Source of the DNA: Pseudomonas sp. PDM16 | Lineage (GTDB): Bacteria > Pseudomonadota > Gammaproteobacteria > Pseudomonadales > Pseudomonadaceae | Assembly (NCBI RefSeq): GCF_014851865.1 | Contig: NZ_JACVAM010000003.1 | Coordinates: 248,001 to 312,000 of the forward strand | Length of the DNA: 64,000 bases | Direction: 5' to 3' | Shown: piece by piece, positions 49,864-57,269 of the stretch | How the letters are laid out: each line of letters opens with the position of its first letter | Position numbering within the stretch: the stretch's first letter is position 1 | The notes under the pieces: model-generated | Seen by the model: only the letters and a program-made list of their open reading frames with translations | Told to the model about the DNA's origin: nothing | Database searches by the model: none | Program-made: the position numbers and the translations under genes

Positions 49864-51201
49864 ATGACTCGCATGCCCCTGGCTACCGCCAGCCTGCTGG
49901 CTCTTGCCATTTCCCTCGCCGGCTGCGGCGAAGACAAGAAAGAGGCCGCTGCACCGCAAGCGGCTGCTCCGGCCGCGGCCACCACCAGCGCCGCCGCCCC
50001 GGCCAAGGTAGAGGAAGCCGCCGCCAAGGCCGTGGTTGCCCACTACGCCGAACTCGCTTCCGCTGTGTTCAACGATGCCGCCAGCACTGGCAAGAGCCTG
50101 CAGAGCGCCGTCGATGCCTTCCTGGCCAGCCCGAGCGAAGAGACCCTGAAAGCCGCCAAGGAAGCCTGGTTGGCTGCACGCGTTCCCTACATGCAGACCG
50201 AGGTGTTCCGCTTCGGCAACGCCGTGGTCGATGACTGGGAAGGCCAGCTGAATGCCTGGCCGCTGGACGAAGGCCTGATCGACTATGTCGCCAAGGACTA
50301 CCAGCACGCGCTGGGCAACCCGGGCGCCAGTGCCAACATCATCGCCAACACTGAAATCCAGGTTGGCGAGGACAAGATCGACGTCACCGAGATCACTGGC
50401 GAGAAACTAGCCGAGCTGAACGAGCTGGGCGGTTCCGAAGCCAACGTCGCCACCGGCTACCACGCCATCGAATTCCTGCTCTGGGGTCAGGACCTGAACG
50501 GTACCAACCCGGGTGCCGGCGCGCGTCCGTACACCGACTACCTGGTAGGTGAAGGCGCCACCGGCGACCACAACGAGCGTCGCCGCACCTATCTGAAAGC
50601 CGCTACCGATCTGCTGGTCGCCGACCTGGACGAGATGGTCGGTCAATGGAAAGCCGGCGTCGCCGATAACTACCGCGCCAAACTGGAGGCCGAGCCGGCC
50701 GAGAGCGGCCTGCGCAAAATGCTGTTCGGCATGGGCAGCCTGTCCCTCGGCGAGCTGGCCGGCGAGCGCATGAAAGTCGCCCTGGAGGCCAACTCCACCG
50801 AAGACGAGCATGACTGCTTCAGCGACAACACCCACAACTCGCACTTCTACAATGGCAAAGGCATTCGCAACATCTACCTGGGCGAATACAAGAAGGTAGA
50901 CGGCACCACCCTGACCGGCCCGAGCCTGTCCTCGCTGGTCGCCAAACTGGACGCCCAAGCCGACACCACCCTCAAGGCCGACCTGGAAGCCACCGAAGCC
51001 AAGCTGCAGGTGCTGGTCGACAGCGCCGAGAAGGACAACGTGCACTTCGACCAGTTGATCGCTGCCGACAACGCCGACGGCCAGCAGAAGGTACGTGATG
51101 CCATCGCCGCGCTCGTCAAGCAGACCGGGGCCATCGAGAAGGCTTCTGCCGTACTGGGCATCAGCGACCTCAACCCGGACACTGCAGACCACGAGTTCTG
51201 A
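49864..51201 (+). CDS. Imelysin-family lipoprotein (IrpA/ICMP type)
   Basis: 445 residues from the ATG at 49864, preceded by AAAGGA. The signal peptide ends with a lipobox (LAISLAGC-GE). An Ala/Pro-rich linker follows. The imelysin domain shows the GxHxxE motif (GYHAIEFLLWGQDLNG) and repeated helical pairs. Imelysin-like proteins are envelope proteins of iron-uptake systems; the GxHxxE motif is proposed to bind metal. No efeU/efeB or receptor partner is adjacent. Its 3' end carries a large hairpin. Confidence 0.93.
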   Translation: MTRMPLATASLLALAISLAGCGEDKKEAAAPQAAAPAAATTSAAAPAKVEEAAAKAVVAHYAELASAVFNDAASTGKSLQSAVDAFLASPSEETLKAAKEAWLAARVPYMQTEVFRFGNAVVDDWEGQLNAWPLDEGLIDYVAKDYQHALGNPGASANIIANTEIQVGEDKIDVTEITGEKLAELNELGGSEANVATGYHAIEFLLWGQDLNGTNPGAGARPYTDYLVGEGATGDHNERRRTYLKAATDLLVADLDEMVGQWKAGVADNYRAKLEAEPAESGLRKMLFGMGSLSLGELAGERMKVALEANSTEDEHDCFSDNTHNSHFYNGKGIRNIYLGEYKKVDGTTLTGPSLSSLVAKLDAQADTTLKADLEATEAKLQVLVDSAEKDNVHFDQLIAADNADGQQKVRDAIAALVKQTGAIEKASAVLGISDLNPDTADHEF

Positions 51202-51209
51202 TCGTCCGA

Positions 51210-51254
51210 GCAACCGGCACCGCCAGGCCCAAAAGACCTGACGGTGCCGGTTGC
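51210..51254. terminator. Large hairpin downstream of the imelysin gene, no T tract
   Basis: Two 18-nt arms (51210-51227 and 51237-51254) pair at 17 of 18 positions around a CCCAAAAGA loop. No T run follows on either side (ACCCACTT to the right). It may be a Rho-assisted terminator or a 3'-end stabiliser. Confidence 0.6.
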
Positions 51255-51329
51255 ACCCACTTCTTCACTCGCCCGCAACAACCGCACCCGTTCTCTCCCC
51301 GCACTACCCCCTTTCGAACCACATGACCT

Positions 51330-52265
51330 TCAACGCGCTATAGGCACGGATTCGGTGATATCGAGTCTGCGTGGCAGCAGCCGATTCTCGAAGAACAGAT
51401 CGGCAGTCTTCTGCTGAGCCTCCACGATCTCGACGGTAACCGGGCCGATCAGCGACGGCGGACGGTGGCTGAAAGCCCGCGCGATCACCACCTGGCTGAG
51501 GCCGGTGACCTTGGCCAGCACTGCGATGCTGGCGGCCTCGTCGCTGCGGGTGAGCGCTTCGGCACGGTTCAGCTCGGCGAGCAGTTCGGGGAGGAACTGT
51601 GGGTTGGCCTCGGCAAATGGCCGGGCGGCCAGCACGAAGGGCCCGCTCAGGCCGAGACCCTCACCATTGGCCAGCAGGCGTGCGCGGCCTTCCAGCTCGA
51701 TGGCCGAGTAGAACGGATCCCAGATCGCCCAGGCGTCCACGGCGCCACGCTCGAAGGCGGCGCGGGCGTCGGCTGGTGGCAGGTAGATCGGCTGGATGTC
51801 GGCGAACGTCAAACCTTCACGGGCCAGCGCACGCAGCACCAGGTTGTGCGCGCTGGAGCCCTTCTGCAGCGCCACGCGCTTGCCCTTGAGCTCGGCCACC
51901 GACTGCAGCGGGCTGTCCTTGGCCACCAGGATCACCTCGGCCTGCGGCTTGGGCGGCTCGGCGCCGATGTACAGCAGGTCGGCGCCGGCGGCCTGGGCGA
52001 ACAGCGGCGGGATATCGCCGGTGGAGCCGACATCCAGGCTGCCGATATTCAGCGCCTCGAGCATCTGCGGCCCGGCGGGAAACTCAATCCACTGCACGCG
52101 CACATCGGGGAAGCGCTGCTCCAGCATGCCGTGCTCCTTGGCCAGCACCAGGCTGGTGGAGCCCTTCTGGAAGCCGATGCGCAATACCTCGGGGTCGGCC
52201 GCACGGGCCAGGCCGGAGAAGGCCAGCAGCGCCAGCAAGGCGGCGCCGAATCGAATGCTGTTCAT
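51330..52265 (-). CDS. Aliphatic-sulfonate ABC transporter substrate-binding protein, SsuA type
   Basis: 311 residues from the ATG at 52265; GGGAG, overlapping the preceding gene's stop, serves it. Signal peptide ends near LARA-AD. SsuA/TauA fold: LRIGFQKGSTSLVLAKEHGMLE, GSLDVGSTGDIPPLFAQAAGADL and AVDAWAIWDPFYSAIE. It captures sulfonates or related organosulfur in the periplasm. No permease or ATPase gene is adjacent, so it must use a transporter encoded elsewhere. Last gene of the minus-strand monooxygenase/reductase series, 2 bp after the aldo/keto reductase stop. Confidence 0.9.
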   Translation of the reverse strand: MNSIRFGAALLALLAFSGLARAADPEVLRIGFQKGSTSLVLAKEHGMLEQRFPDVRVQWIEFPAGPQMLEALNIGSLDVGSTGDIPPLFAQAAGADLLYIGAEPPKPQAEVILVAKDSPLQSVAELKGKRVALQKGSSAHNLVLRALAREGLTFADIQPIYLPPADARAAFERGAVDAWAIWDPFYSAIELEGRARLLANGEGLGLSGPFVLAARPFAEANPQFLPELLAELNRAEALTRSDEAASIAVLAKVTGLSQVVIARAFSHRPPSLIGPVTVEIVEAQQKTADLFFENRLLPRRLDITESVPIAR

Positions 52266-52267
52266 GC

Positions 52268-53308
52268 TCACTCCCAGTCGGTGGACGGTTTTTCCCAGAG
52301 GTTGATGCCGCCCTCCACCGCATGGCGGTCGATCTCGGCCAGTTCCTCGGCGCTGAAGGCCAGGTTGTCCAGCGCGGCGACGTTCTCGATGATCTGCGCA
52401 GGATTGCTGGCGCCGATCAGCGCCGAGCTGACTCGCGTATTGCGCAGGGTCCAGGCCAGCGCCAGTTGCGCCAGGCTCTGCCCACGGCGCGCGGCGATCT
52501 CGTTGAGCGCGCGGGCGCGGGCGATGTTGGCTTCGGACAGATGCTCAGGGCGCAGCGAGGCACCGCCCGGGCGGTTGACCCTCGCGTCCTGCGGGATGCC
52601 ATTGAGGTACTTGTCGCTGAGCAGGCCCTGGGCCAGCGCGGTGAACACGATGACGCCGGCGCCCAGCTCGTCGGTGGTGTCGAGCAGGTCCTTCTCGATC
52701 CAGCGGTTGAACAGGTTGTAGGCCGGCTGGTGAATCAGCAGCGGCACCTTCAGCTCGCGCAGCAGCGCGGCGATCTCGCGGGTCTTGCCCGCCGAGTAGG
52801 AGGAGATGCCGACATACAGCGCCTTGCCCTGGCGGACGATGTCGGCCAGGGCGATGGCGGTCTCCTCCAGCGGCGTGTCGGCGTCGAAGCGGTGCGAGTA
52901 GAAGATGTCCACGTAGTCCAGGCCCAGGCGCTGCAGGCTCTGGTCGAGGCTGGAGATCAGGTATTTGCGCGAGCTGCCGCCCTGCCCGTACGGCCCCGGC
53001 CACATGTCCCAGCCAGCCTTGGTCGAGATGATCAGCTCGTCGCGGTGGGCCTTGAAGTCTTCCTGCAGCAGGCGACCGAAGTTGCTTTCGGCACTGCCAT
53101 AGGGCGGGCCGTAGTTGTTGGCCAGGTCGAAGTGGGTGATGCCCAGGTCGAAGGCGGTGCGCAGCAGCGCGCGCTGGGTGTCGATCGGCGTGGCGTCGCC
53201 GAAGTTGTGCCACAGGCCCAGGGACAGGGCCGGCAGCAGCAGGCCGCTGCGACCGACACGGCGATAGGGAATGCGTTGGTAGCGGTTGGCGGCGGGGATG
53301 TAGCTCAT
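52268..53308 (-). CDS. Aldo/keto reductase, YghZ/MgrA type
   Basis: 346 residues. Catalytic residues: Asp and Tyr in FDLANNYGPPYGSAE, Lys in IISTKAGWDMWPG, His in DIFYSHRFD. The length and the MSYIPAANRYQ start match the Kv-beta-like YghZ family, which reduces glyceraldehyde-3-phosphate and small aldehydes with NADPH. The ribosome site is AAGGAG. Lying between a flavin monooxygenase and a sulfonate-binding protein, it may reduce the aldehyde left after C-S cleavage. Confidence 0.93.
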   Translation of the reverse strand: MSYIPAANRYQRIPYRRVGRSGLLLPALSLGLWHNFGDATPIDTQRALLRTAFDLGITHFDLANNYGPPYGSAESNFGRLLQEDFKAHRDELIISTKAGWDMWPGPYGQGGSSRKYLISSLDQSLQRLGLDYVDIFYSHRFDADTPLEETAIALADIVRQGKALYVGISSYSAGKTREIAALLRELKVPLLIHQPAYNLFNRWIEKDLLDTTDELGAGVIVFTALAQGLLSDKYLNGIPQDARVNRPGGASLRPEHLSEANIARARALNEIAARRGQSLAQLALAWTLRNTRVSSALIGASNPAQIIENVAALDNLAFSAEELAEIDRHAVEGGINLWEKPSTDWE

Positions 53309-53362
53309 GGAACTCCTTGCGGCAGTCGGCGAGGCGACGTGCAGCCGCCCCGCCCGACCGGA

Positions 53363-54691
53363 TCAGGTGAAGAAGGGATTGCGCGGATATGGCAAACCAA
53401 GGTGCTCGCGTAGGGTGCGGCCACGGTATTCCGTACGGAACAGGCCACGCCGTTGCAGCTCGGGCACCACCTGGGTGGCGACGTCTTCCAGGCCCAGCGG
53501 CAGGTGTGGCACCAGCACGTTGAAACCGTCGGCGCCACGGCCCTCGAACCAGGCCTGCAGCTCGTCGGCGATCTGCGTCGGCGTACCGATCAGGCTGTGG
53601 TGGCCACGCCCACCGGCGATGCGCCGGCCGAGCTGGGCCAGGGTCAGCTGCTCGCTGCCGGCCAGTTCGGTGAGCAGCTTCTGCCGGCTCTGCTGGCCGT
53701 TCTCGGTCAGCGGCAGTTCCGGCAACGGGCCGTCCAGCGGGTAGCCGGACAGGTCGAAGTTGCCGAGCATGCGTCCGAGCAGGGCCACGCCCACTTCCGG
53801 CTCGACCAGCTCCTGGAACTGCTCGAACTTCTCGCGGGCCTCGGCCTCGCTGGCGCCGACCACGATGAACACGCCGGGCATGATCTTCAGTTCGTCCTCG
53901 CCGCGCCCGTACTTGGCCAGGCGGCCCTTGAGGTCGGCGTAGAAGGCCTGGGCCTTGGCCAGCGAGGTTTGCGCGGTGAACACCACCTCGGCGGTTTCGG
54001 CGGCCAGCTCGCGGCCGGTCTCCGAGGAACCGGCCTGCACCACCACCGGCCGGCCCTGGGGCGAGCGGGCGACGTTGAGCGGACCCTGCACGCGGAAGTG
54101 CTCGCCGTGGTGATTCAACACCTTCAGCTTGGCCGGGTCGTAGAACTGGCCGCTGGCCTGGTCGTGGACGAAGGCGTCGTCCGCCCAGCTGTCCCACAGG
54201 CCGCGCACCACCTGGTGGAATTCACGGGCCCGCGAGTAGCGTTCGGCATGCGGGATGTGCGCGTCGCGGCCGAAGTTGAAGGCCTCGGCGGCGGCGTCCG
54301 AGGTCACCAGATTCCAGCCGGCGCGGCCACCGGAGAGGTGGTCCAGCGAGGCGAACTTGCGCGCCACGTGGTACGGCTCGTTGTAGCTGGTGGTCACCGT
54401 GCTCACCAGGCCGATGCGCTCGGTGATGGCGGACAGCGCCGAGAGCAGGGTCAGCGGCTCGAAGTACACCGAGCGCGAGGTGTGACTGGCGATGGCATCG
54501 GTGGACGCGGCGACGCTATCGGCGACGAACAGCGCATCGAACTTGGCCGCCTCGGCGATCTGCGCAGCGCGGCGGTACTGGCCGAAGTCCAGCGGGTTGG
54601 CCACCACGTCCGGGTGGCGCCAGGCGGCGATGTGGTGGCCGCCGGCCATGAGGAAGGCGCCGAGGCTGAGTTGACGGGGAGAATCGCTCAT
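53363..54691 (-). CDS. FMN-dependent monooxygenase of the NtaA/SnaA/DszA (LLM) family
   Basis: 442 residues of the bacterial luciferase-like fold. Motifs: FLMAGGHHIAAWRHPDV, FDALFVADSV, ITERIGLVSTVTTSYNEPYHVARKFASLDHLSGGRAGWNLVTS and GRPVVVQAGSSETGRELAA. Family members oxidise NTA, dibenzothiophene sulfone, or sulfur compounds with FMNH2 from a separate reductase. No flavin reductase gene is next to it. The context of a sulfonate-binding protein suggests an organosulfur substrate. Confidence 0.93.
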   Translation of the reverse strand: MSDSPRQLSLGAFLMAGGHHIAAWRHPDVVANPLDFGQYRRAAQIAEAAKFDALFVADSVAASTDAIASHTSRSVYFEPLTLLSALSAITERIGLVSTVTTSYNEPYHVARKFASLDHLSGGRAGWNLVTSDAAAEAFNFGRDAHIPHAERYSRAREFHQVVRGLWDSWADDAFVHDQASGQFYDPAKLKVLNHHGEHFRVQGPLNVARSPQGRPVVVQAGSSETGRELAAETAEVVFTAQTSLAKAQAFYADLKGRLAKYGRGEDELKIMPGVFIVVGASEAEAREKFEQFQELVEPEVGVALLGRMLGNFDLSGYPLDGPLPELPLTENGQQSRQKLLTELAGSEQLTLAQLGRRIAGGRGHHSLIGTPTQIADELQAWFEGRGADGFNVLVPHLPLGLEDVATQVVPELQRRGLFRTEYRGRTLREHLGLPYPRNPFFT

Positions 54692-54721
54692 CGAATGGGT
54701 TCCTTACGTAGGCTTTGCAGG

Positions 54722-54752
54722 CCACCCGGCCGCTCTGCGGCGGCGCGGGTGG
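54722..54752. repeat. Strong inverted repeat between receptor and monooxygenase genes
   Basis: CCACCCG and CGGGTGG enclose an inner GCCGC/GCGGC stem. No T run follows. It lies in the 81-bp gap inside the putative operon and could protect the upstream receptor message or lower expression of the downstream genes. Confidence 0.6.
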
Positions 54753-54772
54753 ATGGGCACGCAAGGCCTCGA

Positions 54773-56989
54773 TCAGAAGTCCTTGCGCAGCTGCACGCCG
54801 AAGTAGCGCTGGTCGTCACGCGGCACCGCGCGGTAGATGTAGCTGCCACCGCTGGCCAGGGCCTGGGAGTAGGACTTGTCGGCCAGGTTCTTGCCGAGCA
54901 GGGCCACGCGCCAGCCGTCGTTGTAGTCGGCCAGGGCGATGCTGGCGTTCCAGATGCCGTAGGCGCCCTGCACCGTGTCCGGGTTCTGGTCGAGGCTGAA
55001 CTGCACCTCGTCCTGCCAGCTGTAATCGGTGCTCAGCTCCACATCCAGGCCGTTGTCCAGCGGGATGCTGTAGTCGGCGCGCACGTAGCTCTTCCAGTCC
55101 GGGGTGAACGGCAGGCGGCCGCCGTCGATATCGCAGGTGGCTGCGGCGCCCACCGGGCAGTTGAAGTGGTCGACGCGCGCCTTGGTGTAGGCCAGCGAGG
55201 CCGAGAACTTGAGCTGGCTGGTGGCCTGCAGGCTGGCATCCAGCTCGACGCCCTGGGTCTTCACGCTGCCGGCGTTGATCAGGCGGGTCACCACCTGGTT
55301 GGCCACGGTGTCGAAGAAGTTGGCCTGGTAGTCGTCGTAGTCGGTGTGGAACACGGCCAGGTTGGCGGTCAGGCGGTTGTTCCAGGCCGTGCTCTTGAGG
55401 CCCACCTCGTAGGAGTCGGAGGTCTCCGGCTTGAGCGCCTCGGTGTCGCGCGGCTGCATGTTGAAGAAGGTGTTGTAGGCCGGGCCCTTGTAGCCGCGCG
55501 AGTAGGTCACGTAGCCGGTGAGGTTGTCGGTGAAGTCGTACTGCAGGCCGGTGCGACCGCTGAAGCCGTCTTCATCCACCGAGCCGGAGCTGCTGGTCGA
55601 CGGCTGGATGCCGGTGACCGCGGTGGCCGAGGTGGACACCCGGCGATGGTCGTATTCCAGGTCGTCGTGGGTCCAGCGCAGGCCGAGCAGCGCGCGGAAG
55701 TCGTCGGTGAAGTTGAAGGTGTTCTCGCCGAACAGCGCCACGCTGTCGTTGGTCACGCTGTAGTCGGCGCGGCCGTGGTTGAGCACGCCGGCGTTGGTCG
55801 ACCAGCGCTGGTAGATCTCGTCGGACTTGCCGTGGAAGTAGTAGGCGCCGAGCACGTACTCGTTGAACTCGCCCTTGGGCGAGGTCAGGCGAAACTCCTG
55901 CGAGTACTGGTCGTAGTCCACCTCGCCCTTGTCGTGGGAAGCGGTCAGTGGCAGCTGGGCGCTGCGGTCGCCGTCCTGGTACTGGGTGTTGTCCCAGCCG
56001 CGCCAGGCGGTGATCGAGGTCAGGGTGAAGTCGCCCAGCTGCCAGTCGGCCTGGCCGGACAGGCCGGTGTTGGTGTCCTCGACGTGGGTCTTGTAGTCGC
56101 TGTTGATCTTGCGGTTGTGAGCGCTCACCGCCACCGGGCGCAGTACATTGGCGAAGGCCGCGCCGCTGGAGCTGATCACCCCGCTGGGCAGGGTGTCCTC
56201 GCCATCCATGTAGTCGCCGATCAGGGTGAATTTGAAGTCCTCGTTCGGCTCGAACTCCAGCTTGCCGCGCACGCCCTTGCGCTCGTAGCCGTTGACGTCG
56301 TGGCCGTTGTAGACGTTCTCGACGTTGCCGTCGTAGTCGCCCCACAGGGTGCTCAGCGAGCCCTTGAGGGTGTCGGTCAGGCGCCCGCCGATACCGAAGC
56401 GCAGGCGGTTCTCGTTGCCGCCGCCGAAGTGCGAGTAGTCGACGTAGCCGCTGGTCTCTTCCGGCGCATCCTTGCTGACCACGTTGAGCACACCGGCCGA
56501 GGCGTTCTTGCCGAACAGGGTGCCTTGCGGGCCGCGCAGCACTTCGATGCGCTGCAGGTCGAGCAGGTCCAGGGTGGACTGGCCCGGACGGCCGAACACA
56601 ACGCCGTCGACCACGGTGGCCACGGTCGGCTCTACGCCCGGCGAGGTGGAGATGGTGCCCACGCCGCGGATGAACAGCGAGGTGTCCTTGTTCGAGGCGC
56701 CGGCGCGGTAGTTCAGCGTCGGTACCTCCTGGACGATGGCGGCGACGTTGTTGCGGTTGCCGCGCTCGAGCTGCTCGCCGTCGATCACCGACACCGCCAC
56801 CGGCACTTCCTGCAGCGAAGCCTCGCGGCGGGTGGCGGTCACTGTCACGGTACCGAGGGTAGTGGCCTGCTCGGTGGTGGGCGCCTCGGCGGCGAACGCA
56901 GGCTGGCCGAGCACGGCCAGCAACACGGCACTGGCCAGCGGCGTGCGGCGCAGGCGGAATGGGGAAACCTGGGAATTCTCGATATGCAT
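54773..56989 (-). CDS. TonB-dependent outer-membrane receptor
   Basis: 738 residues. Signal peptide ends near AFAAEA; a TonB-box-like TVTVTA precedes the plug (VPVAVSVIDGEQLERGNRNN, RGVGTISTSPGVEPTVATVVDGVVFGRPG, LDLLDLQRIEVLRGPQGTLFGKNASAGVLNVVSK). The barrel ends RYFGVQLRKDF with the terminal Phe needed for assembly. There is no signalling domain. It is divergent from a LacI-family repressor and its promoter carries a perfect operator. The substrate is probably an organic, possibly sulfonated or sugar-derived, molecule rather than a siderophore. Confidence 0.94.
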   Translation of the reverse strand: MHIENSQVSPFRLRRTPLASAVLLAVLGQPAFAAEAPTTEQATTLGTVTVTATRREASLQEVPVAVSVIDGEQLERGNRNNVAAIVQEVPTLNYRAGASNKDTSLFIRGVGTISTSPGVEPTVATVVDGVVFGRPGQSTLDLLDLQRIEVLRGPQGTLFGKNASAGVLNVVSKDAPEETSGYVDYSHFGGGNENRLRFGIGGRLTDTLKGSLSTLWGDYDGNVENVYNGHDVNGYERKGVRGKLEFEPNEDFKFTLIGDYMDGEDTLPSGVISSSGAAFANVLRPVAVSAHNRKINSDYKTHVEDTNTGLSGQADWQLGDFTLTSITAWRGWDNTQYQDGDRSAQLPLTASHDKGEVDYDQYSQEFRLTSPKGEFNEYVLGAYYFHGKSDEIYQRWSTNAGVLNHGRADYSVTNDSVALFGENTFNFTDDFRALLGLRWTHDDLEYDHRRVSTSATAVTGIQPSTSSSGSVDEDGFSGRTGLQYDFTDNLTGYVTYSRGYKGPAYNTFFNMQPRDTEALKPETSDSYEVGLKSTAWNNRLTANLAVFHTDYDDYQANFFDTVANQVVTRLINAGSVKTQGVELDASLQATSQLKFSASLAYTKARVDHFNCPVGAAATCDIDGGRLPFTPDWKSYVRADYSIPLDNGLDVELSTDYSWQDEVQFSLDQNPDTVQGAYGIWNASIALADYNDGWRVALLGKNLADKSYSQALASGGSYIYRAVPRDDQRYFGVQLRKDF

Positions 56990-57103
56990 CTACTTCTCTG
57001 CCCTGTTGAACCAGACGGAGCCCGCTATGGGGCCTTTCTCGGTCGCCGTAACCGGTCTGGTCTCGCTCGTGCGAGTGGCAGTGAAGGTCGGCGCATGAGC
57101 GCT

Positions 57104-57117
57104 TGTTAGCGCTAACA
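57104..57117. promoter_or_regulatory. Operator 1 (perfect 14-bp palindrome) at the TonB receptor start site
   Basis: TGTTAGCGCTAACA, a LacI/GntR-type operator. It begins 6 bp downstream of the receptor's -10, so it covers the expected transcription start. Confidence 0.85.
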
Positions 57118-57122
57118 TCGCC

Positions 57123-57152
57123 AGTATCAAAGCGAACCTAATAGATCGTCAA
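57123..57152 (-). promoter_or_regulatory. Candidate promoter of the TonB receptor operon
   Basis: On the minus strand -35 TTGACG (57147-57152) and -10 GATACT (57123-57128) at 18 bp, in AT-rich DNA, immediately upstream of operator 1. Confidence 0.6.
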
Positions 57153-57212
57153 ATAATTAAAAATTACTTTTATATTCCATAAATGAAATTTCCTGAGTCC
57201 GCCACGCAAGTA

Positions 57213-57230
57213 TTTGTTAGCGCTAACAAA
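57213..57230. promoter_or_regulatory. Operator 2 (18-bp palindrome, same core) on the repressor promoter
   Basis: TTTGTTAGCGCTAACAAA, with the identical 14-bp core at 57215-57228. It overlaps the -35 (TTGTTA, 57214-57219) of a plus-strand promoter whose -10 is TATGGT (57236-57241) at 16 bp. The arrangement predicts autorepression. The two operator centres are 111 bp apart, which would permit looping. Confidence 0.85.
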
Positions 57231-57269
57231 TGCAGTATGGTGATCCGCTTTCGTAGCTGAAATGGACTC

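Noticed and set aside
53453-57109. A 1218-codon open frame on the plus strand opposite the TonB receptor and monooxygenase genes
   Set aside because: It is an antisense shadow produced by GC-rich third codon positions; its translation is low-complexity Val/Leu/Gly/His/Gln text with no domain, and the opposite strand encodes two clear families.
56990-57269. A cobalamin or other riboswitch upstream of the TonB receptor
   Set aside because: The leader is only about 125 nt, lacks a B12-box-like core, and is explained by a promoter plus operator.
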